This document shows positions 48,021 through 58,591 of a stretch of DNA of 64,000 bases, one piece after another. Numbering within the stretch: the stretch's first letter is position 1; the number at the start of each line of letters is the position of its first letter. The notes beneath the pieces are model-generated. The model saw nothing but the letters and a program-made list of their open reading frames with translations, was not told the DNA's origin and searched no databases. The position numbers were made by a program, and so were the translations under genes. Source of the DNA: Bacteroidales bacterium WCE2004 (GTDB taxonomy: Bacteria; Bacteroidota; Bacteroidia; Bacteroidales; UBA932); contig FUZR01000002.1 of NCBI GenBank assembly GCA_900167895.1, forward strand, positions 248,001 to 312,000. Reading direction: 5' to 3'.

Positions 48021-48124
48021 CCGGGCGGCAGGTTTCCGTTTCGGAGCCGTTCACCCGTCAGGGTCGCGCGGAAAGGCGCAAGCCGCAGCAGCACGATAGC
48101 GGAGAAACGAAACCTGCCGCCCGG
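48021..48124. repeat. Long palindromic element 3' of lysA
   Basis: CCGGGCGGCAGGTTTCCGTTTC (22 nt, 48021-48042) is mirrored by the inverted copy ending at 48124, perfect over 21 bp except for one extra C. The 61-bp centre is GC-rich with smaller repeats. It lies 10 nt beyond the lysA stop, so a terminator role is possible. Its size and single-base bulge resemble the 18344-18432 element, but the sequence is different. Confidence 0.75.
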
Positions 48125-48133
48125 AACCAACCG

Positions 48134-49291
48134 CTAGCCTTCGAAGAAGAAAGCTTCGGGGAGGGCGTGGAGGTTGTAGCGGGAGGCCATGGCTTCGCCG
48201 TAGGCGCCCGCGGAGCGGATGGCCATGAAGTCGCCGCGGTGGCATTTATCGATGGACATCTCCTTGACGAACACGTCGGAGCTCTCGCACACGGGACCGA
48301 CCACGTCGTAGATCTCTTCCGGTTCGTCGGAGGAGATGTTCTCCACGCGGTGGTAGGCCTTGTACATCGCCGGGCGGACCAGTTCGGTCATGCTGCCGTC
48401 GATGATGGCGAACTGCTTGTGCGTGCCCTGCTTGACATAGAGCACGCGGGAGATCAGCGAGCCGCACGGGGCCACGATGCTGCGGCCCGGCTCGAAGTGC
48501 ACGACCGTGCCCTGGGGCAGCTTCAGATGGCGCCGGAAGGTTTCGAAATAGGATTCGAAATCGGCGATGGGCAGGTGGTTGGGGTGCTGGTAGTTGATGC
48601 CCAGGCCGCCGCCCACGTTGATGTCGCCCACCGGGCGGCCGCCGCGCTGCAGGCGCGCGACCAGCTCGTTGACGCGGTTGCACAGCGCCGAGAAATCCAT
48701 CATGTCCAGGATCTGGGAACCGATATGGAAATGCAGGCCGCAGTAGCGGATGTTGGGCAGGCGCAGCGCCAGGTCCATGACCTCGTCCAGCTGCTCGTAG
48801 TTGATGCCGAACTTGTTCTCCGCCAGGCCGGTGGTGATGCCGGCGTGCGTGTGCGCCCCGATGTCGGGATTGATGCGCAGGCTCACGGGCGCCACGACGC
48901 CCATTTCGCTTGCCAGGGCGTCGATCACCTCCAGCTCGGGCGCAGACTCGACGTTGAAGCGGGAGATGCCGGCCTCCAGGGCCATGCGGATCTCCTGGTC
49001 GCTCTTGCCGACACCCGCGAACACGATGCCCTCCGGCGGGAACCCGGCCGACAGGGCGGCGAGCACTTCGCCGCCGCTCACGCAGTCGGCGCCGAAGCCC
49101 CGCGCCGCAATCTCGGCCAGGATCCGCGGGTTGTAGTTGGCCTTGACGGCGTAGTGCACGCGGAAGTCCGGGTTGCGGTCGAGCTGGGCCTGCACCGCAT
49201 CCAGCGTCCGCCTCAGCAGCGGCAGGTCGTAATAGTAGAACGGCGTCCGCATCGAGGCGAAACGCTCAACCGGGAATTCGCCCTTAAGCAT
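48134..49291 (-). CDS. lysA: Diaminopimelate decarboxylase
   Basis: Last step of lysine synthesis, PLP-dependent decarboxylation of meso-DAP. 385 aa. The PLP lysine is in VHYAVKANYNPRIL; the conserved HIGSQILDM and GGGLGINYQ phosphate-binding loop follow, and the partner-subunit motif VGPVCESSDVFVKE closes the site. The ATG overlaps the lysC stop (TAATG), so translation is coupled to aspartokinase. Confidence 0.96.
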   Translation of the reverse strand: MLKGEFPVERFASMRTPFYYYDLPLLRRTLDAVQAQLDRNPDFRVHYAVKANYNPRILAEIAARGFGADCVSGGEVLAALSAGFPPEGIVFAGVGKSDQEIRMALEAGISRFNVESAPELEVIDALASEMGVVAPVSLRINPDIGAHTHAGITTGLAENKFGINYEQLDEVMDLALRLPNIRYCGLHFHIGSQILDMMDFSALCNRVNELVARLQRGGRPVGDINVGGGLGINYQHPNHLPIADFESYFETFRRHLKLPQGTVVHFEPGRSIVAPCGSLISRVLYVKQGTHKQFAIIDGSMTELVRPAMYKAYHRVENISSDEPEEIYDVVGPVCESSDVFVKEMSIDKCHRGDFMAIRSAGAYGEAMASRYNLHALPEAFFFEG

Positions 49292-50604
49292 TATTCAAAC
49301 AGGCATTTGCTCAAGGAACGCAGGGCGCGCGCCTTGTCCTCCCCCTTCACGAGGAAGGAAATGTTGTAGTTGCTGCCGCCGTAGGAGATCATGCGCACGG
49401 GGATGTCCTTCATCGCGTCCAGGGCGCGGGACTCGAAGCCCACGTTCTCCCAGTCCATGTCGCCCACCACGCAGATGATGCACATGTCCAGGTCCACGCC
49501 CACGGTGCCGTATTTCTTGAGGTCGTGCACGATCTCGCCGAGGTGGCGCGTATTGTCGATGGACATCGACACGCCCACCTCCGAGGTGCAGATCATGTCG
49601 ATGGAGGTCTGCCAGCTCTCGAAGATCTCGAACACCTTGCGCAGGAAACCGTGCGCGAGGAGCATGCGGGAAGACTTGATGCGGATGGCGGTGATGTTGT
49701 CCTTGGCGGCGATGGCCTTGATCGTGCCCGTCTCGGGGACATTGTCGATCAGGGTGCCCGGCGCGTCCGGGTCCATCGTGTTGAGCAGGAGCACCGGGAT
49801 GCCCGCGAACTTGGCCGGCTGCACGCAGGTCGGGTGCAGGATCTTGGCGCCGAAATAGCCGAGCTCGGCGGCCTCCTCGAAGTGGAGGTGCCGCACGGCC
49901 GCGGTGTGGTCCACGATGCGCGGATCGTTGTTGTGCATGCCGTCGATGTCGGTCCAGATCTGGATCTCCTCCGCCCCGATGGCCGCGCCGATCAGCGAGG
50001 CCGTGTAGTCGGAGCCACCGCGCTGCAGGTTGTCGATCTCGTCGTGCGTGTTGCGGCAGATGAAGCCCTGCGTCAGGTAGAGCGGGGCCTTGGGATATTT
50101 GGCCAGCAGGGCCGTGAGCTTCTCGCGGATGTAGTCCGTGTCGGGCTCGCCCTGCACGTCGATCTTCATGAAATCAAGGGCGGGCAGGAGCTGCACCTTG
50201 ATGCCCTTCTCCTCCAGGTAGAACGCCATCATGTGCGTGGACAGGAGCTCGCCCTGGCCGACGATGATCTTGGACTCCACCTGCGTGAAGAGCTTCTTGG
50301 TAAAGGTCTTGATGTAGTCGAACACCCCGTCCGCATACTGCTGGGCCTTGTCGCGGGCCTCCTGCGTGGAATACAGCTCGCCGATCACGCCGTGGTACTT
50401 GGCCGCCAGGCGGTCGATCGTCTCGCGCGCACCTTCGACGTTGCGGTTGAACAGGTAGTCCGAAATCTCCACGAGGGAATTGGTCGTGCCGGACATGGCC
50501 GACAGGACCACGAAATTGCGGCCGCCGCGGGACACCAGGTCCGCGACGTGTTGGATCCGCTGGGCGGACCCGACCGAGGTGCCGCCGAATTTCATCACTT
50601 TCAT
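49291..50604 (-). CDS. lysC: Aspartate kinase (monofunctional)
   Basis: First step of the aspartate family pathway. 437 aa. Starts MKVMKFGGTSVGSAQR (catalytic KFGGTSVG); GGSDYTASLIGAAIGAEEIQIWTDIDG is the kinase core. Two ACT domains at the C-terminus (from ITAIRIKSSRMLLAHGFLRK) indicate feedback control. No homoserine dehydrogenase domain is attached. It sits between metX and lysA, so control by lysine, threonine or both is possible. Confidence 0.96.
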   Translation of the reverse strand: MKVMKFGGTSVGSAQRIQHVADLVSRGGRNFVVLSAMSGTTNSLVEISDYLFNRNVEGARETIDRLAAKYHGVIGELYSTQEARDKAQQYADGVFDYIKTFTKKLFTQVESKIIVGQGELLSTHMMAFYLEEKGIKVQLLPALDFMKIDVQGEPDTDYIREKLTALLAKYPKAPLYLTQGFICRNTHDEIDNLQRGGSDYTASLIGAAIGAEEIQIWTDIDGMHNNDPRIVDHTAAVRHLHFEEAAELGYFGAKILHPTCVQPAKFAGIPVLLLNTMDPDAPGTLIDNVPETGTIKAIAAKDNITAIRIKSSRMLLAHGFLRKVFEIFESWQTSIDMICTSEVGVSMSIDNTRHLGEIVHDLKKYGTVGVDLDMCIICVVGDMDWENVGFESRALDAMKDIPVRMISYGGSNYNISFLVKGEDKARALRSLSKCLFE

Positions 50605-50606
50605 AT

Positions 50607-51650
50607 CTATGCTTTGCTAACGTTTTCGTATTGCTCCAGCATCGGCTGGAGGATGGCGGTGAGCTGGTCGTTCTCGACCAGGAAGCCGTCGTGCCCGAAG
50701 GCCGAATGGATCTCGCGGTACGCGGCGTATTTGAGCGCGGCGACGGTGGCCCGGCCGTGGCTCGGCGGGAAGAGCACGTCGCTGTCGATGCTGATCATCA
50801 TGCAGTTGGCCTGGATGCGCGCGAGGGCGGCATCGACGCCGCCGCGGCCGCGGCCGACGTTCATGCTGTCCAGCGCGTAGGTCAGGTACCAGTAGCTGTA
50901 GGCGTCGAAATCGCGCCGGAGCAGCTTCTGCCCCTGGTAGCGCTGGTAGGACGCCGCGCGGTCGGCGAACAAGGTGTCCTCCTCCGGCTCCGCCTGCGTG
51001 AGGTTGTAGCCGGAATAGGTGCGGTAGGAGATCAGGGCGATCGAACGCGCGCAGGCGAGGCCGGCGCTGCCGCCCTTGAGGTCCTTCGCTTCGCGGAAGG
51101 TCGGGTCGGCCTCGAGCGCCAGGCGCTGCGACTCGTTGAACGCGGTCATGAACGGGTTCACGCGCGTGGCCGTGGCGAGGAACACCACATCCCGCACCAC
51201 CTCCGGCTCCATGATCACCCACTCCAGGGCCTGGAAACCGCCGATCGACGGCCCCAGCATCAGGTCGATGCGATTGATCCCGAGGTGCTTGCGCACCAGG
51301 ATCTCGGCGTTCACGATGTCGCGCACCGTCGTGCGCGGGAAGTCGAACAGATACGGCCGGCCCGTCGCCGGGTTGACCGAGGCCGGCCCCGTCTCGCCGT
51401 AGGGCGAGCAGAGCATCGACACGCAGACGATGAAATACTTGTCCGGATCGAACAGCTTGCCCTTGCCCACCAGCTGCGGCCACCAGTCCTCAGGGTTGGA
51501 GTTGCCGGTCAGGGCATGGCAGATCCACACCACCGTCTCCCCCTCCCGGTATTCCCGGTCCGAGGTATGGTACACCAGTTCCAGGTGGTCGAGACGGCCA
51601 CCCGCTTCAAACTGGAAAGGTTTGTCTATGACAAGCTTATTGTATCTCAT
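50607..51650 (-). CDS. metX: Homoserine O-acetyltransferase
   Basis: Activates homoserine for methionine synthesis using acetyl-CoA (or succinyl-CoA; not decidable here). 347 aa alpha/beta hydrolase: nucleophile elbow LGPSIGGFQALEW, catalytic Asp in SIDSDVLFPP and His in FGHDGFLVEN. The early WICHALTGNSNPEDWW is a family signature. Separated by 2 nt from lysC. Confidence 0.93.
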   Translation of the reverse strand: MRYNKLVIDKPFQFEAGGRLDHLELVYHTSDREYREGETVVWICHALTGNSNPEDWWPQLVGKGKLFDPDKYFIVCVSMLCSPYGETGPASVNPATGRPYLFDFPRTTVRDIVNAEILVRKHLGINRIDLMLGPSIGGFQALEWVIMEPEVVRDVVFLATATRVNPFMTAFNESQRLALEADPTFREAKDLKGGSAGLACARSIALISYRTYSGYNLTQAEPEEDTLFADRAASYQRYQGQKLLRRDFDAYSYWYLTYALDSMNVGRGRGGVDAALARIQANCMMISIDSDVLFPPSHGRATVAALKYAAYREIHSAFGHDGFLVENDQLTAILQPMLEQYENVSKA

Positions 51651-51655
51651 CTCAA

Positions 51656-52972
51656 TTATTTCTTCGGATGATCCTTCTCAAACTCCGCCATCCGCTCCTC
51701 CAGCACCGGATAGAGCTCCTCGCGCATCCGGCTGGTGCAGCCGCGCACGCCTTCGCGGTGGCTGCCCGTCGTGGACAGGGAGATGCTGCTGACGCCATAC
51801 TTCATCAGCTCCACCACCAGCTCGTCGCCGCTCAGGCCTTCGTAGCCCAGGGTGAAGAAGAAGCCGTCGCCCACCTCGCGCGTCACGTCGCGGTCGTAGA
51901 CCACCGTGAAGCCGTGGCGGGTGAAGATCTCCTTCATCCGGTGGGCACGGCGCGCATACTCGCGCGTGTCCTCCACGAAGTCGATCTTGCCCTCGCAGCT
52001 CAGGCGCAGCATCTCGGCGTAGCCGTACTGCGTGGTGGCGGTACAGCCGCTCGTGATCATATACAGGATCGAAGCGGTGAGCGTGACGCCGAACACGCCG
52101 GCGTCCTGGTAGCGCGCCGCCAGGGCGGGATACTGCCGCTCATAGAGCTTGTCGCCGATGCAGCAGAGCGCGATGCGCTGGCCGGCATAGCTGAAGATCT
52201 TGGAGGCGGACAGCATCAGGATGTAATTGTCCGTATAACGGGCCACGGTGGGCAGGAACGGCGCCTCGTAGGGGCGGCCGAGCTCCCGGCGGTAGTCCAT
52301 GCAGAAATACGCCAGGTCCTCCATCACCACGGCATCCCATTTCGTGGCCAGCTCGCCGATCACCTGCAGCTCTTCCTCCTCCAGGCAGATCCACGCGGGA
52401 TTGTTGGGGTTGGAATAGACGATGGCGGCGATGTCGCCCGCCGCGAGCTCCTGCTCCAGCTTCTCGCGAAGCCGGGCGGCGCCGCGCCAGGCATAGATGT
52501 CGAATTCGCGCCAGCCGATCCCGAGCACGCGCAGCTGCGACTTCTGGATCGGGAAGCCCGGATCGATGAAGAGCACCTTGTCCTTGCCGGGGATGCGCTG
52601 GGTACAGCCGATGAACGCGCCGAACGAAGCCGCTACGGAGCCCGTCGTAGGCACGCAACCGCGCGGGTCGACATCCACGTCGATAAACGCCTTGATGAAG
52701 GCGGAAGCGGCCTTTTTGAGCTCGGGGACGCCCGCCGCGGGCGGGTACTGCGAGCCGACGCCGGCTTCCAGCGCCTTCTTCTCGGCCTCCACGCCATAGC
52801 GGTTGACGGGCAGGCCCGGAGATCCCTGGTCCATCCGGACGAAGGGGATCCCCGTCTTCTGCTCGAGATACGACGCCGCCAGGAGGATCTCTCCGATCGT
52901 GGCGGTGGACAGGTCCGCTATGTTGTTGACGCGGCAGGCCTCGGCGACCAGCGCTTCGCTGAAAATGTTCAT
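51656..52972 (-). CDS. PLP-dependent aminotransferase class I/II (aspartate aminotransferase-like)
   Basis: 438 aa from MNIFSEALVAEA; the longer upstream frame runs into ilvE and is rejected. The PLP-binding lysine is in LSASKIFSYAGQRIAL, the cofactor Asn/Tyr region is YSNPNNPAWICLEEEEL, and the substrate Arg motif lies near the C-terminus. Located between ilvE and metX-lysC-lysA, so it probably supplies aspartate or acts in the DAP/methionine branch. The exact substrate is uncertain. Confidence 0.82.
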   Translation of the reverse strand: MNIFSEALVAEACRVNNIADLSTATIGEILLAASYLEQKTGIPFVRMDQGSPGLPVNRYGVEAEKKALEAGVGSQYPPAAGVPELKKAASAFIKAFIDVDVDPRGCVPTTGSVAASFGAFIGCTQRIPGKDKVLFIDPGFPIQKSQLRVLGIGWREFDIYAWRGAARLREKLEQELAAGDIAAIVYSNPNNPAWICLEEEELQVIGELATKWDAVVMEDLAYFCMDYRRELGRPYEAPFLPTVARYTDNYILMLSASKIFSYAGQRIALCCIGDKLYERQYPALAARYQDAGVFGVTLTASILYMITSGCTATTQYGYAEMLRLSCEGKIDFVEDTREYARRAHRMKEIFTRHGFTVVYDRDVTREVGDGFFFTLGYEGLSGDELVVELMKYGVSSISLSTTGSHREGVRGCTSRMREELYPVLEERMAEFEKDHPKK

Positions 52973-52974
52973 CG

Positions 52975-54012
52975 CTAGATCTTGTGGCACCAGCCGTGGA
53001 TGTCTTCGATCTCGCCGAACTGGATGCCGGTAATACGTTTGTAGAGTTTGGTGCACCACGGGCCTACGGCGCCGTCTTCCTCATAGCGGAAGGAACGGGA
53101 CACGGTCGGCTCCGCAAGGACCGGTTTCATGTCGATGTGGGACATCGGGGTGATGACCACGGCGGTGCCGCAGCCGCCCGCCTCGTCGAACTCGGCGAGC
53201 TCCTCGAGGGGCACCGGACGCTTCTCGACCTTGAGGCCGAAGTCGGCGGCGCATTCCTGCAGCGTCATGTTGGTAATAGAGGGCAGAACGCTGTCGGAAA
53301 GAGGGGTTACATAAGTGTTTCCTCCCTTAATACCGAAGAAGTTGGACGAACCGAACTCATCGACGAACTGACGGGTCGCAGAATTGAGGTAAAGCAGCTC
53401 CGCGTAGCCCTGCTCATGGGCGATCTTGTAGGGCACGAAGGTGCCGGCGTAGTTGGCGCTGAGCTTGTAGCTGCCCGTGCCCTTCGGCGCGGCGCGGTCG
53501 TAGTCGCCCGGGATCACCGCGGCGGCGGAGCGCAGGTGGGCGCCGTAGTAGGAGCCCGCCGGGGCGCACATCACGGCCAGCGTCACCTCCGGATACGGGA
53601 CGAGCTGCATCTGCGGATGCGGGGCGAACAGCAGCGGGCGGAGGTACAGGGAGGCCTGGTGGCCGTAGGGCGGCAGGAACTCCATGTTGTTCTTGACACA
53701 CAGCTCGCACATCTTGATGAACATCTCCTCGGACGGCTCCGGGAGGCCCAGGAAACGGGCCGAACGGGCCATGCGGGCGGCGTTCTTCTCGGGACGGAAC
53801 ATGATGATGCTGCCGTCCTTCTGCCGGAAGACCTTCAGGCCCTCGAAGCAGGAGATGGCATAATGGAGACCCTGTGTGAACGGGTCGATGGTGAGCGAGA
53901 AAGTCTCGGTGGTCTGGATGTCAGACCAGGCACCATCCCGGTAATGAGCCAGGACCACGGTGCGTGTACGATAGGCGTCGAAGCCTAAAGAATCCCAATC
54001 AATCTGTGCCAT
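52975..54012 (-). CDS. ilvE: Branched-chain amino acid aminotransferase
   Basis: Last step of Leu, Ile and Val synthesis (transamination from glutamate). 345 aa, the longer class with the N-terminal MAQIDWDSLGFDAYRTRTV extension. Fold-type IV markers: LHYAISCFEGLKVFR, GTGSYKLSANYAGTF with the PLP lysine, and EFGSSNFFGI. Its stop lies 2 nt before the aminotransferase start. Confidence 0.95.
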   Translation of the reverse strand: MAQIDWDSLGFDAYRTRTVVLAHYRDGAWSDIQTTETFSLTIDPFTQGLHYAISCFEGLKVFRQKDGSIIMFRPEKNAARMARSARFLGLPEPSEEMFIKMCELCVKNNMEFLPPYGHQASLYLRPLLFAPHPQMQLVPYPEVTLAVMCAPAGSYYGAHLRSAAAVIPGDYDRAAPKGTGSYKLSANYAGTFVPYKIAHEQGYAELLYLNSATRQFVDEFGSSNFFGIKGGNTYVTPLSDSVLPSITNMTLQECAADFGLKVEKRPVPLEELAEFDEAGGCGTAVVITPMSHIDMKPVLAEPTVSRSFRYEEDGAVGPWCTKLYKRITGIQFGEIEDIHGWCHKI

Positions 54013-54036
54013 AATTTTAGCTTATATTACCGTGTT

Positions 54037-55095
54037 TTAGATGTGCGAAGCCACCCAATCTCCCACTTCCGAGGTCGAATATGCCGTGCCGGAAGCGGCC
54101 AAATCTTCGGTGACATAATTGTTTTCAATGCTATCAGCCACCGCTTTACGAATTGCCTTACCTTCTTCCATCAGACCGAAGGCATATTCGAACATCATCG
54201 CGGCCGAAAGGATGGCCGCAAGCGGGTTGGCGATGTTCTTTCCGGCCGCCTGCGGATAGGATCCGTGGATCGGCTCGTAGACGCCGGTCTTCTCGCCGAT
54301 GGAGGCGGAAGCCAGCAGGCCCATCGAGCCGGACACCACGCTCGCCTCGTCGGTGAGGATGTCGCCGAAGGTGTTCTCCGTGACGATGACGTCGAACCAC
54401 TTCGGGCCGGTGATGAGCTTCATCGCGGCGTTGTCCACGTACATGTAGTCCGTGGTGACGTCGGGATACTGCGGCGCCATTTCCTGCGCGACCTGGCGCC
54501 ACAGGCGGGAGGACTCCAGCACGTTGGCCTTGTCCACCACGGTGAGGTGCCTGCGGCGCCGGCGCGCGAACTCGAACGCCTGGCGCAGGATGCGCTCGAT
54601 TTCAAAACGGTGGTAGATATTGGTATCATAGGCGGTGTCGCCACCGTCCAGTCTTCCTTTCTCGCCGAAATACATGCCGCCGGTCAGTTCGCGGATGCAG
54701 AGGAAATCGGCGCCGTCCACCAGTTCCTCCTTGAGCGGGGATTTGTGGACCAGCGACTTGAACGTCTCCACGGGCCGCAGGTTGGCATACAGGCCGAGCT
54801 GCTTGCGCATCGCGAGCAGGCCCTGTTCGGGGCGCACGGGCGCCTTGGGGTCGTTGTCGTATTTGGGATCGCCCACGGCGCCGAAAAGCACCGCATCGGC
54901 CCCCAGACAGGTCTGGTAGGTCTCCTCCGGGAACGCGTCGCCGAAACGGTCGATGGCGCACGCGCCCACATAGGCGAACTTGTAGGACACTTCGTGTCCG
55001 AATTTGCGGGCGACCGCGTCCACGCACTTGACCGCCTGGTCGATGACTTCGGGGCCGATGCCGTCCCCGGGCAAAAGGGCAATGTTCAGTTTCAT
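54037..55095 (-). CDS. leuB: 3-isopropylmalate dehydrogenase
   Basis: Third step of leucine synthesis, NAD-dependent oxidative decarboxylation. 352 aa from [17 protein letters not shown]; the 42 residues before this in the open frame are antisense-like and rejected. Markers: [17 protein letters not shown] substrate loop, [16 protein letters not shown] metal site, and [21 protein letters not shown] overlaps the previous stop (TAATG). Confidence 0.96.
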   Translation of the reverse strand: MKLNIALLPGDGIGPEVIDQAVKCVDAVARKFGHEVSYKFAYVGACAIDRFGDAFPEETYQTCLGADAVLFGAVGDPKYDNDPKAPVRPEQGLLAMRKQLGLYANLRPVETFKSLVHKSPLKEELVDGADFLCIRELTGGMYFGEKGRLDGGDTAYDTNIYHRFEIERILRQAFEFARRRRRHLTVVDKANVLESSRLWRQVAQEMAPQYPDVTTDYMYVDNAAMKLITGPKWFDVIVTENTFGDILTDEASVVSGSMGLLASASIGEKTGVYEPIHGSYPQAAGKNIANPLAAILSAAMMFEYAFGLMEEGKAIRKAVADSIENNYVTEDLAASGTAYSTSEVGDWVASHI

Positions 55096-56648
55096 TATTT
55101 CAGTTGGTTCAAATCCATGTTTTCGATGATGTTCAGCATCTTGACCGTGGCCTTGATGGCGGCTTCCGTCTGGTCGGAGTCGATGCCGCGGGTCTTGAAT
55201 TCGTAGTCGCCCTTCTTCCACGAGATGATCGCGGACACGAGGGCGTCGGTCTTGCCGCCCGGCGGGATGGTGACCTGGTAGTCCGTCAGCACGGGGTGCT
55301 TCTTGCCCAGCTTGTCGTAGATGATCCAGAGGGCCTTCATGAAGGCGTCGTACTGGCCGTCGCCGGGCGATGCGGCTTCGTACTCCTCGCCGTGGATGCT
55401 GACCTTGACGACCGCCGCGGGCCGCATGCCGCGCGCGAGCTGGAGCGAATAGTTGACGATGTGGATGTTGTCCTGGGTGGCGTTGTTGGCCGTCTTCAGG
55501 ACATCGGCCACGATGAACGGAAGGTCCTCCGCGGCCAGCGCCTCCTTCTTGTCACCCAGCTCCACGACGCGCTGCGTGACCAGCTTGACCTGGTCGGGCG
55601 TGAGGCGAATGCCGAGCTTGTCGAGGTTCTTGACGATGTTGGCCTTGCCGCTCATCTTGCCCAGGGCGTAGGTGCGCTCGCGGCCGAACCGCTGCGGGAG
55701 CAGGCGGTTGGCGTAGAGGTCGGCCTTGTTGTCGCCGTCGGCGTGCACGCCGCTGCTCTGCGTGAAGACGTTCTCCCCCACCACCGGCTCGTTGTCCGGG
55801 ATGCGGATGCCGGAGATGCTCTCCACGTATTTGCACACGTGCGTGAGACTCCCCTCCTGCACCGCCACCTCGCAGCCGAGCTGGTCCTTGAGGGCGGCCA
55901 CGATGGCCGCCATCGGGGCGTTGCCGCAGCGCTCGCCCAGACCGTTGACGGTCGTATGGACGCCGTGCACGCCGGCACGCACCGCGGCCAGGGTGTTGGC
56001 CACCGCGAGGCCGTAGTCGTTGTGGGCGTGGAAGTCGAAACAAAGGGACGGGAAACGCTCGCGCATCTGCGCGATGTAGGTCTCCACCTGCCAGGGGTTG
56101 AGCACGCCCAGGGTGTCGGGCAGCATGACGTGGCGGATCGGCTGGAAGCGCAGGCGCTCCAGCAGGCCGAAGATGTACTCCGGCGAGTCCGCCATCCCGT
56201 TGGACCAGTCCTCGAGGTAGAGGTTGACCGAGAGCCCGCGCGTGCCGGCATGGCCGATCACGCGGATGATGTCCTCGGCGTGCTGCTCCGGGGTCTTGCT
56301 CAGCTGCTTCTCCAGATGGCGCAGCGAGCCCTTGGCCAGGATGTTGACCACGCGGCCGCCGGCGTCGGCGATCCAGTCCACGGAGACGCCTCCGTCGACG
56401 AACCCGAGGGCTTCCACGCGGTCCAGGCAGCCGGCGCCGGCCGCCCAGGCGCAGATGCGCCGGAAGGCCTCGCTTTCGCCCTGGGACACGCGGGCGGACG
56501 CCACCTCCACGCGGTCGACTTTCAGCTCCTCGAGCAGGAGTTGCGCGATCGCCAGCTTCTCGTGCGCATTGAACGAGACGCCGGCGGTCTGCTCGCCGTC
56601 GCGCAAGGTCGTATCCATGACCTCGACCCTATTTTCTCTTTCTTTCAA
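55095..56648 (-). CDS. Second alpha-isopropylmalate/citramalate synthase-type enzyme
   Basis: 517 aa, DRE-TIM metallolyase family: [20 protein letters not shown] catalytic strand, [20 protein letters not shown] metal site, and a C-terminal LeuA allosteric domain (about 395-517). It lies beside a genuine leuA (58592-60091) but diverges from it strongly, especially after DTTLRDGEQ. The N-terminal barrel resembles the CimA/LeuA2 group, so citramalate synthesis for isoleucine is the best guess; a second isopropylmalate synthase is the alternative. The start overlaps leuD by 20 nt; the internal Met11 would cut the first beta strand. Confidence 0.8.
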   Translation of the reverse strand: MKERENRVEVMDTTLRDGEQTAGVSFNAHEKLAIAQLLLEELKVDRVEVASARVSQGESEAFRRICAWAAGAGCLDRVEALGFVDGGVSVDWIADAGGRVVNILAKGSLRHLEKQLSKTPEQHAEDIIRVIGHAGTRGLSVNLYLEDWSNGMADSPEYIFGLLERLRFQPIRHVMLPDTLGVLNPWQVETYIAQMRERFPSLCFDFHAHNDYGLAVANTLAAVRAGVHGVHTTVNGLGERCGNAPMAAIVAALKDQLGCEVAVQEGSLTHVCKYVESISGIRIPDNEPVVGENVFTQSSGVHADGDNKADLYANRLLPQRFGRERTYALGKMSGKANIVKNLDKLGIRLTPDQVKLVTQRVVELGDKKEALAAEDLPFIVADVLKTANNATQDNIHIVNYSLQLARGMRPAAVVKVSIHGEEYEAASPGDGQYDAFMKALWIIYDKLGKKHPVLTDYQVTIPPGGKTDALVSAIISWKKGDYEFKTRGIDSDQTEAAIKATVKMLNIIENMDLNQLK

Positions 56649-57225
56649 AGGCTTCTATTTTATCCTTCTGCTCAAGGAGATAGTCAATATCATCCAAAGC
56701 ATTCGTTAAACAATACTTCTTATAGGCGTTGAGCTCGAAACGCTCGCTGCGGCCCGTGGCCAGGTTGGTCACCGTCTGCGCGGGCACGTCCACGCGCACC
56801 TTCATCGCAGGATCGGCGGCGATGCTGTCGAAAAGCTCGGCCAGGAACGCCTCCGAGACCACCACAGGCAGCACGAAGTTGTTGAGTTCGTTGTTCTTGT
56901 GGATGTCGGCGAAGAAGCTGGAGATCACCACGCGGAAGCCGTAGCCGGCGATGGCCCAGGCGGCGTGTTCGCGGCTGGAGCCCGAACCGAAGTTCTTGCC
57001 AGCCACGAGGATGCAGCCGCCGTAGCGCGGGTCGTTCAGGACGAAGTCGCGCTTCGGGCTGCCGTCGGCGTTGTAGCGCCAGTCGCGGAAGAGATTGTCC
57101 CCGAAGAACTTCTCGTCGCGCGTCGTGGCCTTGAGGAAACGGGCCGGGATGATCTGGTCCGTATCTACGTTCTCCAGCGGGAGCGGCACGCAGGTGCTCT
57201 CGATGATGTCGAATTTCTGTTTCAT
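56629..57225 (-). CDS. leuD: 3-isopropylmalate dehydratase small subunit
   Basis: 198 aa, swivelling domain of isopropylmalate isomerase. Markers: [19 protein letters not shown] and [17 protein letters not shown]. Pairs with LeuC, to which it is coupled by an ATGA overlap (57222-57225). In some Bacteroidales such subunits also serve citraconate/citramalate isomerisation, which would fit the neighbouring CimA-like gene. Confidence 0.96.
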   Translation of the reverse strand: MKQKFDIIESTCVPLPLENVDTDQIIPARFLKATTRDEKFFGDNLFRDWRYNADGSPKRDFVLNDPRYGGCILVAGKNFGSGSSREHAAWAIAGYGFRVVISSFFADIHKNNELNNFVLPVVVSEAFLAELFDSIAADPAMKVRVDVPAQTVTNLATGRSERFELNAYKKYCLTNALDDIDYLLEQKDKIEAFERKRK

Positions 57226-58589
57226 AGCAGCACTCTCGGATCAGTTACTACACCCGTCACGGCAGCGGCAGCCGCAGTCAGCGGACTCGCGAGCAGCGTG
57301 CGGGAACCCGGGCCCTGACGGCCCTCGAAATTGCGGTTGCTGGTACTGACGGCATACTTCCCTGCCGGGATCTTGTCGTCGTTCATCGCCAGGCAGGCCG
57401 AGCAGCCGGGCTGCCGGACCTCGAAGCCCGCCTCGGCGAGCACCTTGTCCAGGCCTTCCGCCTCGATCTGGCGCTTGACGGCCCAGGAGCCGGGCACCAG
57501 CCAGGCGGTCACGCCCGCTGCCTTGCGGCGGCCCTTCACCACGGAGGCGAAGGCGCGGAAGTCCTCGATGCGCCCGTTGGTGCAGGCGCCCAGAAAGACA
57601 TAGTCGACGGGATGTCCGAGCAATTTCTGCCCAGCAGCGAATCCCATATAGTTCAACGCTTTAGGAGCTGCATCTGCAGGAACGGTTCCGGTCACGGGAA
57701 TCCCCATGCCCGGGTTGGTGCCATAGGTGATCATCGGCTGGATGTCCGCCGCGTCGAAGACCACTTCGCGGTCGAAGACGGCGTCCTCGCCGCTGCGCAG
57801 CTGGCTCCACGCGGCCACGGCCTTGTCCCAGTCCGCCCCCTTCGGGGCGTATTCACGTCCCTTCAGGTAGGCGAAGGTGGTCTCGTCCGGGGCCACGAAG
57901 CCGCCGCGCGCGCCCATCTCGATGGAGAGGTTGCAGAGCGTCAGGCGGCCCTCCATGGAGAGCGAGCGCACGGCGCTGCCGCGATACTCCACGAAATAGC
58001 CCGTGGCGCCGCTCGTGGTGAGCTTCATCATCAGGTAGAGCGCCACGTCCTTGGCGGTCACGCCGGGACCGAGCTCCCCGTCGATGCGGATGCTCATCGA
58101 CTTGGGTTTCTGCTGCAGGATGCACTGGGAGGCCAGCACCATCTCCACTTCGCTCGTGCCGATGCCGAAGGCGACGGCACCGACGGCGCCGTGCGTGGAG
58201 GTGTGCGAGTCGCCGCAGACGATGGTCATGCCGGGCAGCGAGAGGCCCTTCTCAGGGCCGACCACGTGGATGATACCGTTGTCCGGGCTCATCATCCCGT
58301 AGTGCGTCAGGCCGAACTCGGCGGCGTTGCGCGCCAGCGCGTCCACCTGCGTCTTGGACACGGGGTCCTCGATCGGCTTGTCCTGGTCGTGGGTGGGCGT
58401 GTTGTGGTCCGGCATGCAGAAGATCTGCTGCGGGCGCAGGCACTTGATTCCGCGGGCGCGCAGGCCGTCGAAAGCCTGCGGGCTCGTGACCTCGTGGCAA
58501 TAGAGCCGGTCGATATAGAGCTGGGTGGGCCCGTCCTCGATGAGCGAGACCACGTGGGCATCCCAGATTTTGTCGAAAAGCGTGTTCAT
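57222..58589 (-). CDS. leuC: 3-isopropylmalate dehydratase large subunit
   Basis: 455 aa, aconitase-type [4Fe-4S] subunit. Cluster ligands are visible in [17 protein letters not shown] and the pair [37 protein letters not shown] is the family signature, and [13 protein letters not shown] is present as [17 protein letters not shown]. Follows leuA after 2 nt. Confidence 0.97.
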   Translation of the reverse strand: MNTLFDKIWDAHVVSLIEDGPTQLYIDRLYCHEVTSPQAFDGLRARGIKCLRPQQIFCMPDHNTPTHDQDKPIEDPVSKTQVDALARNAAEFGLTHYGMMSPDNGIIHVVGPEKGLSLPGMTIVCGDSHTSTHGAVGAVAFGIGTSEVEMVLASQCILQQKPKSMSIRIDGELGPGVTAKDVALYLMMKLTTSGATGYFVEYRGSAVRSLSMEGRLTLCNLSIEMGARGGFVAPDETTFAYLKGREYAPKGADWDKAVAAWSQLRSGEDAVFDREVVFDAADIQPMITYGTNPGMGIPVTGTVPADAAPKALNYMGFAAGQKLLGHPVDYVFLGACTNGRIEDFRAFASVVKGRRKAAGVTAWLVPGSWAVKRQIEAEGLDKVLAEAGFEVRQPGCSACLAMNDDKIPAGKYAVSTSNRNFEGRQGPGSRTLLASPLTAAAAAVTGVVTDPRVLL

Positions 58590-58591
58590 CC

